DNA from: Cyathus striatus
Lineage: Eukaryota; Basidiomycota; Agaricomycetes; Agaricales; Nidulariaceae
Length of the DNA stretch: 64,000 nucleotides
Reading direction: 5' to 3'
Assembly (NCBI GenBank): GCA_025738555.1
Contig: JAOVFP010000001.1
Location: forward strand, 1,860,001-1,924,000
Within the stretch, counting starts at the first letter, position 1, and each line of letters starts with the position of its first letter. The notes beneath the pieces are model-generated. The model had not been told where the DNA came from, did no database searches, and was given only the letters and a program-made list of their open reading frames with translations. Below are positions 48,873 through 60,177 of the stretch, piece after piece. Made by a program: the position numbers and the translations under genes.

Positions 48873-50161
48873 GAGGTCATTACACTCCTCCATGAAATCA
48901 TGTAGACTCCATGTAGATTCCACCTGGACTCCAGGACTCTACCTGGACTCTACTTGGACTTCACTTGGACTCTACTTGGACTCTACTTGGACTTCATCTG
49001 GACTTTACATATAGAAAATAATAGACTCTACATAGAGTTCAGGTGGACTCCAGGTGTGAGCTGGACTGCACCTGGAGTCTGCTGGACTCAAGCAACTGGA
49101 CTCCACCTGGACTCCACCTGGACTCTACCTGGACTTAAGTAAATTCAAGCACCTAGACTGAACCTGGACTCTATCTGGACTCTACCTGGACTTTACCTGG
49201 ACTCTACTTGGACTTTAGTAGAATCAAGCACCTAGACTGAACCTGGACTCTACATGGACTCTACCTGGACTCTACATGAACTCTATCTGGACTTTAGTAA
49301 ACTCAAGCACCTAGACTGAACCTGGACTCTACATGGATTCTACCTGAACTCTACCTGGACTTTAGTAAACTCAAGCATCTAGACTGAACCTGGACTCTAC
49401 ATGGACTCTACCTGGACTCTACCTGGACTTTAGTAAACTCAAGTTCAGTAGAGTCCAGGTAGTCCATATAGAGTCTAGGTAGAGTCCAAATAGAGTCCAG
49501 GTGGTCCATGTAGAGTCTAGGTAGAGTCCTTACTCTACCTAGACTCCACCTGGACTCCACCTGGACTCTACCTGGACTCAAGCAATCAGACTCTACCTAG
49601 ACTCTACATGGACTCTACCTGGATTCTACTTGGTCTCCACTGAACTCAAGTGTATAAGCTGTACCTAGACTCTATTGTCATAGTTGTAACGTGTTTCCCA
49701 CAGTCATCATACTTGTCACACATGTGTGAAAGTGTGACATGTTGGAAAATGTTGGAAAAGTGTGATATATTGAAAAATGTTAGAAAAAGTGTGGTGCCTA
49801 AGCTGTATGTAGACTCTATTGTTACATGTGTGTGAAAGCGTGACATGTGTGACAAGCGTGGGAAAAGTGTGATATGTTCGAAAAGTGTGGCAAGTGTGAT
49901 GATTGTGATATGTGACATTTTTCGAACATGTCACACTTTTCCCACACTTGTCACACATATCACGCTTTTTCCAACATTTTTCAACATATCACACTTTCAC
50001 ACATATGTAACAATAGAGTCTACATACAGCTTAGGCACTTGAGTTCAGTGGAGTCCAGGTAGAGTCCATGTAGAGTCCAGGTAGAGTCCAGGTAGAGTCC
50101 AGGTGGAGTCCTGGACTCTACCTGGAGTCCACCTGATCTCGTGGAGGAGTGAAATATACAG
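48873..50161. mobile_element. Element D: KDZ-type ends, inverse orientation
   Basis: 8-bp TSD AAAGAATG (48865-48872 and 50162-50169). The left end is GAGGTCATTACACTCCTCCA, the right end reverse complement CTGTATATTTCACTCCTCCA, so it lies opposite to elements A-C. The arms are an 11-bp repeat TGGACTCTACC (48900-49640) and its complement (49450-49530, 50040-50120). The centre is the same ACATGTTGGAAAATGTTGG family found in element A. No coding capacity. Confidence 0.8.
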
Positions 50162-50169
50162 AAAGAATG

Positions 50170-52277
50170 CATGCAACCCATGCACAGATCACAAGAAGAG
50201 TATGATAGGAGTGTGAGATGCACTTCACAGCAATGGCATTATGTTGTGATACTGATGTGCCATGCATACTTGCTGATATAAGCAACACCTAAAATAGAAA
50301 CAGATCAATGAGCTGCCCAGACAGGTGCCCATCATGACATAGACACACATGCACATATGCTTGTAATTAGTTGTAGCAATGGCTGGGCCAGGAACAATGG
50401 AGAAATCTAGAAATAAAATTTGTAATTAGTATAGACCTAATCTGTAGCTAAAGATGTCAGTAATTATATATAGCTGAGCAAGGGAGGAAGTAAATGGCAG
50501 GAACTGCCAGGCATTCTTCCCTCCCACTAATAGGGTGTGTAACAGACAAGATTCAGAAATATATATGAGACATTTTGACACCAAGGGGTGTGTACATAGC
50601 TTATTATTTGAATTGAAATCCAAACACTTTGATGTGAACTGAAAATAGCCCAAGTTCATTTTAATTGAATAATAACATTTTCTAGTTTCATCAGGAAAAA
50701 CCCCATCTGCTAAATTAGTAATATTAGTAAATTTAAGGCATACCCATGTCCAAATGTTACTAATATCAGGTAATTCAGACCTAATTTTACTTATATTGTC
50801 TATTGTAAGGCATCATAAGTGTTGATAAGTGTGGTACAGTGACAAAGTAAACTTAATTGTACTTATATTGCCTATTGTGAAACATGATAAGTGTTGAGAA
50901 GTTTGGTACACTGGCAAAGCAAACTTAATTATATTTATACTTACTACATAAGTATGAGAAGAATAAGTGTTGATAAGTTCTACAGTAATTAACTATCATA
51001 AAATTATGACATTAAGCAATTTTTAGCATACAATACCAACTATACCTATAGCAACTTGACCTTTTAACAATCCTATTTCACAGTTATTCTTAAGCACTGA
51101 GCATCAAGTTTTATTCCATAATGAAATTATGTGTGTGCTATATATTGGCTGAAGACTATACTGGTTAACTGTATATATGTAGTACATAATACTTATAGTC
51201 TACATCATTGTTAATGGTGGAAAAAACATGTTACACACAAGATGTTACTGCACAAAGGTTTAAACATTTAAGTTCAAACAGCAAGCGATAACTTAATGAA
51301 ACACAGCAGTCACTGCCATGAGAAATTTATCATGTGATCAGTTCACTTTGTTTGGCCATAATTGTATCATGTGCTTGTTGAACTTGACACGTCATCAGAC
51401 TCATCAATGTATGCTCCTTTCAATTCACCTTTCCTTCCTTCCTCTCACTCTTTCCCCCTGCCTATCACTTGTGCCTGTTTGTCTTGTAAGGCAATATTGA
51501 ATATTTCAAGCTTCCAACTATTAGAATCAAGTATACTAGTTATTTAAAACTTGCATTATCATGAAAATAAGCTGGATTTATAGGAATAAAGCTGGTCTCA
51601 ATGTGTCAAAGCTAATTGTATTATTATTAAGCTTTTAGTGTTATTGTGAAGCAGAACAGGAAGACAGCTATATGTTACTAATAATGCATAAATCAGGTAT
51701 TGAATGCATCACACACAATTCCAGAAGATGGTAGATGAAGGTGAAAGAACAGAAATAAAAGTAGATGTAAAGAGACAAAGAAATAAGTACACAGATAAAA
51801 ATAAGTATAAAGATGAAGGTAAGAGTGCAGGAACAGTGCTAAGTATAAGTACAGAAAAAAAAGGAGAAACATGGATATGAAGCTAGAAGTTTAGAGACCA
51901 TGACATGAGCACAGAAACATAGGTCAAAATACAAAAATGAAAGTAGCACCACAGAGACAAAATGAGCACTTAAATGAAGAAATATACCAATGATATAACA
52001 CTAGTAGCTATCAATTTGATTGATCACTCTCACTAAGCTGTTGAAGGGTGAACTGTTTAGTGGGTGAGGGTTTCATTGAACCCAAATAAAATCATACTTG
52101 AAATCAATCAACCAAATCAAATCCAGTTCAATCAGAAATTATTAGAAATCATTAGAGTGAGATCAATAACAATTAAGAAATAAATAAATGAGAAATAAAT
52201 GTGCAATCAATGAGAAATCAATTAAAAATCAATCAAGAATCAATGAATAACTCGAAATTGGTAAGTACCCAACTACA
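50170..52277. other. AT-rich, CpG-poor, no gene
   Basis: Contains a diverged two-copy repeat of TTAATTGTACTTATATTGCC (about 50840-50950), A-rich short repeats of the type AAGTACAGAGATAAAAATAA (51720-51960), and AATCAAT-type repeats (52080-52260). No ORF with recognisable motifs. Confidence 0.5.
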
Positions 52278-52285
52278 GGATGTAC

Positions 52286-55079
52286 CAGTACTTTACACTC
52301 CACCCCCCCTTCACCATGAATTCACATGAATATCACCTATTTGACATAAAATTCACATGAAATTCACCTGAAATTACATGAACTTCATGTGATTTTGAAT
52401 ATTTTCTAAAAAGTATAGGTTCATGAACTTTCATGTATTTTAGGTGAAATTAAAGTGAAAATATAGTGAAATTCACATGAAAAATTGAGTGAAATTCATT
52501 TAAAAACATGGAGAAAATGAATATATTTATTGAACATGTGACTAATTTACATATTACAAAGCAACAATAGTACAGTATACAACCATCAAACATGACAAAA
52601 AAAACATGGTGTCATCATAATTCTTTACTCCCTGCCCCAATTTTCACAAAGGCTGTACAAGGAGATAGCATAGTACTTCATGAATGTTACTGTAAAATAT
52701 TTAATGCATTGGATGGAGGGAAGGTGGTCAAATATGCAAAATAGTGGATGGGAATGAATTTTGATCAGCACCACATGGCGTGACAGTCAATTATTTATTA
52801 CAAAACCATTCAAAATTAATAGTGCTGAAGGCCCAGATCAGTTTATAAATAAAGTTTTAATGTCTTGCAAGATGGTGAATACCACACAATCTGTAATCCT
52901 ATAAAGATATGACACACACAGGTCAATAAAAATAATAGAAAATGTATATTAGTGCTTGTCCTCAACAACTATATACTTTAAGAGTGATTATTCCCAATTT
53001 GTTATAGCAATACAAGCCACAGAATTTTTGAAATTCACTAAATTATCCAAACCCCCCCATTTTGTTTTGCATATAGTCCACCAGAATGTGAATATTTTGA
53101 ATGGCTAATTCATGAAACATTTTTACAGTATGCTATTCCTTACTATTCAAAAAGAATTGGTGTAATAGGTGTAGATTAGGGATCAGGAGAAGCAAAATGT
53201 GAAAGATTGTCACGCAACGCGATGGTGTCATGTGTGATGGTGGAATACTGCCTTACATAATGTCCCCCAATTCCCTGCCCTTGCATTCAATGTCCCATCC
53301 CCTGCTTTCCCACACCTCCCACCCCACCACTCACTGTGTGCCTCATCCCGCTCATTATCCCACCCCTCTGCTTGCTGCATGCTCTATTCCACTGTTATGT
53401 ACCAATTCTCTCCTGCTTAGAAGTGGTTGCAAAGGTGCCTGGAGGGCGTGGGAAAACTATAACAGAAACCCGAAGTGAGTACAGGTACGGAAACAGGAGT
53501 GGGAGTGTGGAAGTGAACCATGGCTTCAGCATATGTGCTGTGCTGCCTGGATATCCCCAGGGAATGGTTCATATTTCACAACAGACAATATCCAATGTAA
53601 GGAAATGTTCCAGAGTATGTGAGGGGCTTCACCACTACACTAGGCAGTGGGAGAGAAACCCTAAGGAAAACCCAGAGCAGGTTTCAGAACTTAGAAGTAG
53701 GAAGAAGTGTATGAAGATGATATGAATACTGAAGACTACCTAGTACATTTGGAAGACTATTTATATGTACTAGTAAGACATAGGTACAAATCCGGAGACA
53801 GAATGCTAAGTGTAAGTAAACGAAATAAAGACTGGGCAAAGAGAAGTAGCAGCACAAATGACATGCTCAGAATGAAGAATAAGAAACTAAACTACATTGA
53901 CCATAATGAAACGTACAAGTGAGATTGGAAGAGAGGAGTAATGGTATAATGACACGGTGAGGCTGTCATAAGAGAAACTAAGTATCCAGGATACCTGATA
54001 GAAAACCTGACAGGTTCCAGGTATGTTGGGAAGTGTAAACCTGAAGTGGGTACATTCTGGGAATGGTCCAGGTATGTTGGAAGGTCATGTGGGAATGTCG
54101 GCACAATGTATCTGGACACAGATATAACATCCACTTGCTATCCCTGCCCCTCCACCCTCTGTACAGCCCATCCTGCTCATTATCCCACCCCCCTGCTCAT
54201 TATCCCACCTCTCTGCTCATCATTCCGCTCCCTGTGCTCATTGTGCACTCTAATGCACTTGCCATCCTACCCTTCCTGCCATACATGCTTGTCATTCTGC
54301 CCCTCCCATCCCACCATCCTGCCCCTCATGCTCACTGTGCACCTCCCGCTTTCCCACGCTCTCGATGTTACTGTATGTGTTCTTGATGGAGAAAGAAAAG
54401 GGAGGGAGTGAAATAGGGGAGTGAGAGTGGAAGAATGAAGGAGTGGAAGGGAGAAAGGAGGGAGGGGGGAGAGGGAGGCGAGAAAGGAGTGAATAATAGT
54501 GATGTGGCAAGAAGCAAGAATCAACAATGGTGTGACATGTTTTGGTCATGTGATATTTCAATCATGTGACAAAATATTAGAAAGCGGAGGGTTGATGGGG
54601 GTATATAGTGTGGGAAATAGCTTTTTATACATGTCTTCATGGTGCAGTGGTTAATTGCTGTATGGTGGGAAAAACTATTAGTCATCACTCTGAGGCTGTT
54701 GGTTCAATTCTGACTGGGGTCATTATTTACCATGTATATTTATTTTTATTATTAGTAAGCAACACTATGAAATACAGTTGAAGCTCACTACTATTGTATA
54801 ATTTCATGTGAATTTCTAGTGAATTTTATGTGAACTTCACCAAGTGACATGAATATCTGGTGAAAAAAATTCATGTGAAGGTTAAGTGAATTATCACCTG
54901 ATATTCATGTGAAATTCATGTGAAATTCAGGTGAAATTATTAGCAGTGTTCTCACTGAAATTCAGCAAAAATAATGTGAAAAAGTTCACCTAAATTTCAC
55001 ATGAACTTCACATGAACTTCACCAATTCATGTGAATTTCACATGAAATTCACATGTAGGGGGGGGAGTGTAAAGAGCTT
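52286..55079. mobile_element. Element E: KDZ-type ends, 2.8 kb
   Basis: 8-bp flanks GGATGTAC (52278-52285) and GGATATAC (55080-55087) differ by one G/A transition. The left end is CAGTACTTTACACTCC, the right end reverse complement AAGCTCTTTACACTCC. The arms are TTCACATGAAATTCA-type repeats (52310-52510 and 54790-55050) in mirrored orientation. The interior holds a C-rich array of CTGCTCATTATCCCACC, a polypurine tract (54390-54490) and a tRNA-like sequence. No transposase. Confidence 0.8.
54633..54722 (+). other. tRNA-like sequence, class II size
   Basis: 90 nt with a 7-bp acceptor-like stem (GTCTTCA with TGGGGTC, one mismatch and several G-T pairs), an A-box match TGGTGCAGTGG, a long variable region, and a T-arm GTTGG-TTCAATT-CTGAC with five pairs. 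The anticodon arm is poor, so a working tRNA is unlikely. It resembles a Ser/Leu-type tRNA fossil or the head of a SINE within element E. Confidence 0.4.
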
Positions 55080-55298
55080 GGATATACTAAATACTAGGGT
55101 GGTTAACTACATGGATACACTTACTTTATCTACTAGACTATGAGTCCTTTTCTAATAAGGAAACTTTTCTCTATATTATACATACCTGGAGAGTGAAATC
55201 AATGTTGAAATCAATCATTTGTACTTAGTTCAAATTGCATTTCAAAATGAAATCATTGCTGAAATCAATCCTTTTGGACTTTGTAGTATTATTGGTAC

Positions 55299-55645
55299 CT
55301 GAGGTTCCCTCAACTACACACAGATGATTTATCTCCCCAGTGTTATTGTACACAACATCGACCCTGCCAAACTTCTCATGGGTAGCTACAAAGGCGGATT
55401 TTATCTCTTCCAGTTTTGTAATGTCGACCCTAACGAGCAACTGAGATGCGTATTTTGAAGCAAGGTCAGAAAGAACTTCGGGTTTGCGGAGAGTTGCAAC
55501 GACGTTGTCTCCATTTGATAGAGCTTGTTGGACAATGGCGTTCCCGAGACCTGTGGACAAACCAGTGACTAGAATAATGAGTGTCTAGCTGTGTATAAAG
55601 ATTGAGAAAGCTTCACCTACCGAGCCAAACTTTGGGAGAAGACAT
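55299..55645 (-). pseudogene. Short-chain dehydrogenase, N-terminal half
   Basis: Exon 1 at 55645-55621 and exon 2 at 55568-55299 join through a 52-nt intron to give MSSPKVWLVTGLSTGLGNAI..., 98 codons with open frame. The Rossmann motif TGxxxGxG is present as TGLSTGLG, followed by NVVATLRKPEVL, VRVDITK (Asp of the adenine pocket) and DVVYNNTG in place of the usual NNAG. SDR enzymes are NAD(P)-dependent oxidoreductases. After VEGTSG a GT splice site follows, but no further exon with the catalytic YxxxK can be found; element E with its TSD lies about 210 bp beyond. The rest was lost or displaced. The sequence is CpG-normal. Confidence 0.65.
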
Positions 55646-56692
55646 ATGGATGCTTCAAGAATGAATGGAGTATGAATGATAATAGATCACCTTTGCGTGG
55701 CTTTTATATAGTGCTGCGGGTTTATACAGCCAGTAGATTAAAAGTGACCCACTTAGCTATACCGTCTTCCCCGGGAATTTAATTTATGAGAATCATCGAT
55801 CATCTGCTAGGAATGTAATCCACATTCAGCAATATGAAATCTATATGCTTTATCATCCTGCCTTATCACAAACTTATTGACAAGAATCATAAATCATTTA
55901 TAACATCCGTAATATTACTGCTCACATGTCAACGTTCCAACGGCTGGCGGTAGGTAGGGCGACTTCCATCATTCTCATAGTTCCTTAATGGGTCCTCAGA
56001 ATCCTGAGTTGCATGTAACTTATCCCTATAAAATGTGCTCGCATACATATTAAAGTGTGCTCACAAGAATTACTTTGCATGACGTTGGGAAGCGTACAAT
56101 CTAAGTGCATCGAGTTTCAATTTCAAATTGAATGAAGCCATACAAGATCTGTCTTCATGCGCACACAATGAGCACGGATCCATCGATTCCTCATGACAAG
56201 ATACTTAAGGGTCGCTAATAAACTATACAAATCTCATTGGTTAAAAGTAGCTGTTTCTGGTGCAGATAGACAATTGTCACTTGACTGTCGCCTAATAGTC
56301 TAGCTGGAATAAGGATACAGGTGTATCAAAGTTCTCAACACTTTGCACAGTGTAATATAGCTGTGTTCCAGAATTGCAGCAGTCTCTCATTTTTCTGAAT
56401 ACATATTACGTAAAAAGCTGCGCTACTCAATAGTGAATCGAATCACGGTACATATGGTACACCCCGATTTCTAACACCTTCCAAAAAAAGGTATTTTGCG
56501 CATCGGGTTGAGAACAATATTCTGAATATGCTAAAAACTGTATCTAGCGACTCCCACAGTCGTACACATGGAGCTTTAGTACCGTTCGATGCGTGGTGTA
56601 TAAACTTTACAATAAGAATAATTAAGTTTTATCATACTCTACTAGTGAACGTATCCAAGGCAAACAGAAACACAAGTAACCTTGAGCAATAT
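55646..56692. other. Spacer between the two SDR pieces
   Basis: AT-rich, CpG-normal sequence without repeats; it would contain the promoter of the SDR N-terminal half on the minus strand. No ORF recognised. Confidence 0.4.
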
Positions 56693-57111
56693 CTACTTCA
56701 AGTCCGCGGACCACACAGCAGATTTCTCCGCCTGCTCTAGGTAATTCTGTGCCTTCTCTTTCACAGCAGCAATAGAATCCAGCCCAAGTAGAACACGCGC
56801 AGGTGCCTGGTCGTCATTGGCGATGTTATAGATCTCCCTGGCGGCTTTATAGCTATCGCCGAATTGCTCAAATGCGCCCTCGAAGAATGTGCGCGTGGCG
56901 TTTCCAATGTTCTCATACCCTGGATGGGTGGGAAGAATCGTTACCTTTTCAGAGCCAACTATGGGAGTTCGGAATCCGCTTAATGTGATTAGCGTTGTCT
57001 ACATTCGGGGTTGGGTGATGAATCTGGGGCAAGGTGGAATATATACCTTAATATTCCATGATGAATCAAGTTCTTTGGATATACCTTCGGTGAATCCTTC
57101 GAGAGCTAATG
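56693..57111 (-). pseudogene. Short-chain dehydrogenase, C-terminal half
   Basis: Exons 57111-57047 and 56998-56693 join through a 48-nt intron. They encode LALEGFTEGISKELDSSWNIK, then TTLITLSGFRTP (SDRs have a related I.PG.FRT), a variable part, and a C-terminus ending YLEQAEKSAVWSADLK with a TAG stop at 56693-56695. ALEG(F)TEG follows the catalytic YxxxK in this SDR group, so the piece starts just after the active site. No exon carrying YxxxK or the Rossmann fold was found upstream to 58190. It is a second, 5'-truncated paralogue or the displaced rest of the neighbouring one. Confidence 0.6.
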
Positions 57112-58191
57112 CTTATGGTAAGATATATCATTCATAGCTTATATTTTTAGAATAGACATACCAGCCTTCACGCCTCAAGCTCAAGTGTTGCGAATGAAAG
57201 CAATAACTTTACAAAGTGGCAATTTTTTATCAAATATAACACAATGTAGATGCTTTCTAGAGTAAGGAAGCATGCCTCAGTCTACTTCACCACCTACAAG
57301 GCGTTCTTCGTTGAGATCGTCGGAGTGGTAAGCATCGATTCCGCTACCTCAATCTCCCTTTGGAATCTCAAGAGTTCAACCTATTCCACCATAATCCACC
57401 ACACCATTGAATTTTCTCATCAACCACCTATGTTCCACTGAACCCCACACCGAGAAACTTGAAAGTAAGAGAAATAGGGTATCTGGCGCACCATAAGTTT
57501 TATAGATAAAATAAAAAGTTTGAGCTATGCGCCTGATATACAAGGTGAGTGGGCCAGTGGTAGTTCAAGATGATGGATGTTCAATGTAAGCAGGGACCGG
57601 CCCGGATCGGAACAGGGTTAAATTTGGCTATTATGACGTACTTATTTGCCAAATCCAATCACAATAAATATTGGTGGATTCATAAATGATGTAATGATTC
57701 CAGTCGTATACTTTTTGTTTTCCTTTCAGACAATTGACAAGAGCCCAGGCCCAGGCCTAAAATCGATTCTCTTCAATAATCTGACTGATTCAACCACGCA
57801 TGTAACCACAGGATGGAGTAAGCGTCGTGCGCAGGATACACCTGGACTGAGAGAGCACCCACCCCATTCAAACTTAGCTGGTGTTTCTCCCAGTTCTGTA
57901 CCCCGTGTCCTGCCGCTCTTTCAACTGGAGACCATGTTACTTATGGGAAGAAGACTCCTGCCTTCAAATGTTCTTGGTGTCACTATTGTACTGGAGTATA
58001 GACAAGCTGATTTTGCGATCTAATTTACTCATTGGCTCCTGGGTAATCTCTTGCGCTCGAAGGCCATTAATTAGTCATCCTCGACAGTGCATTTGTGTTT
58101 GTGATGGCTTATAATGTAGAGTATGGAATGCCAGAAAGTTATTGGAATCATCGACGCTGTGGTTAGTAATTTATAGAAGTCGCAAATCATG
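57112..58191. other. No gene recognised
   Basis: CpG-normal. Plus-strand open stretches at 57250-57441 and 57646-58023 have no recognised motif. One could hide missing SDR exons, but none was visible. The sequence ends at the hAT TSD (58192-58199). Confidence 0.35.
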
Positions 58192-58199
58192 TCTCTGGG

Positions 58200-60177
58200 T
58201 AGTGTTGCCGTCCGCTCGGCTCCAAAGCCACAAGCCGGTGAGCCGAGCCGAAAATGAGCGGAGCTGAGCAGGTCTCACGAGAGCTGCACTCAGACAGCTC
58301 TAGCTCAGCTAGGAGCCGCTCCACGTCGGCTATGAGCCCGCTAAGTTACAGCTTATGTAATTTCCATTTCTGAATCTCGTTAAACAAATACTGGATCATT
58401 TCGACCTATTGTTCAGTCACGCGTCACGCAGGGTCTTCGAACAGAACAATTTCGAGCAATGTCACGCGTCCTCAGGAGGATTGAACAAAGGTATAGGGAA
58501 ACTAATAAAGGGCTAAAATTCGGCCAAAAACATAATTTTTTGAGCTACATGTAGGTGAAACAATGTAGTGTAATTTTCAATGTTCTTCCCAAGTTGTCAT
58601 AGAATACATGATGTTTTTGATTTTTTCCCTCAGTCCTCACCTAAGTTCTGGCCTTTCATGGGTTGTGTCAGTAAGCATACCATCTACAACTTCAACCAGT
58701 GCACTTTCTGCATCAATTGCAAGCTGGATTCCCAAGAAGTGTGATGATCTGTAGACCCCTAAAGACGATCAACAACGGTTTCAACAGCTACAGCAGAATC
58801 AGAAAAAGTGTCTCGTTTGAGACAAATTCCTCATTTTTAACTATTAGCTTGCTGTCATCCGAATCAGATGTGAATCGTGATTGTGTTTTGAACCATAAGC
58901 GCGTGGGCATTGGTTCTTCAGCTGATCTTGATCGTTTAAGTTCTTTAAAGAACTCGGGATCATCAACATGGAGGCTACACAAAATGTGATTTAAACTAGC
59001 AACATCTATATAATGGCGGTATCGGGCATTCTTTTCCAAATCTGATGGAAGTTGAAACTGCATTTTTCAAATCAGTGCACACACTTACAATGCATTTACA
59101 ATGACAGTAATAACTATAATACCTAGAGCAGGCTGTCGCTGGCAGAGCCCACTAACTACTTTAATTTACCCGACCCAGGAAAGATACAAACATCTAAACT
59201 AATTGAAATTGAAGGTAGAAATGCAATGGTAAGAAGCAATAATAAGATGTTCGAAATATCTAATATAAGCTGAATTAGTACTTAGACTCAAGACCTAAAA
59301 TGGAGGGGCAGACTCCATATTCAATGGGCAACAATGTACCACATATCATATAAGTATATCAAATGTAAGTATCTCTGCAGACTACAGTAAAATTAAAATA
59401 AGACTCATACACTACAGTACCATGCAACCATTGACTGAAAGACTTTTGATTGACTTGAAATTCGAAGATAAGTGCTCTTAAGTTTGCAAAACCTGAATAG
59501 GATGAACAAAGCTGCAATAGGGAAATTGCCGAAGATTACAGCGCATGACCACAGCGACCCTGTCGGCGTGTCGGCATCGAAATTTACTGCCAAAAAATAT
59601 TTGAACAGCACTCTATAACCCTATTAACTAAAGTTAGTGGGAATAATAAAAGTTCCACCTTGTGATGCCATTATAGGTGCGAACAATTTTCTTCCATGTC
59701 ACACACTAAACCAGGCCTCGAACAGAACAATGAAGTAAAAAAATCGGTCATGCCAAAAATCGATGAACAATAGGTCAAAATGATCCAGTACCATGTACCA
59801 CTTAATCTTCCGTTATTTTCATTCATAACTTCCTTTTTTACATATAGATAAACTCTACTAATATTCATGCATGCATAATAATATTGAGCTCGAGCAAACT
59901 CAATGGAAAGAAGATAAAAATGCTACCTCACATGCAGATTTAACAGCTTTTCAGACCATTATGTAAAAGGTATATGTGCCGCGTCAAATTAGCTTCTAAG
60001 TGCCTTTCGAATGCCCTTTCTCTATTCCGCTGAGCTACATATTTAGTAACTTGTGGTGAACAGACTGAGCTGTGGCTTAGCCAAAGCTAAGCAGTTAGCT
60101 GGAGAAGCGAACCAAACCTAAACAGCTCCACTCATGAGCTGAGCTAAACTGAGCAGAGCTGAGCGGCAGTAACACTA
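58200..60177. mobile_element. hAT-like element with perfect 8-bp TSD
   Basis: TCTCTGGG occurs at 58192-58199 and 60178-60185. The ends are TAGTGTTGCCG and, reverse complemented, TAGTGTTACTGCCG. Both subterminal regions are rich in GAGCTGAGC / GCTCAGCTC repeats, typical multiple binding sites of hAT transposases. No hAT transposase or BED finger was seen, so it is nonautonomous. Confidence 0.75.
58788..59063 (-). other. ORF carried inside the hAT-like element
   Basis: Minus-strand open stretch beginning MQFQLPSDLEKNARYRHYID and containing FFKELKRSRSAEEP. Composition is normal and not repetitive. It has no recognised family and no hAT hallmark, so it may be a captured host exon or a transposase remnant. 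Confidence 0.3.
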
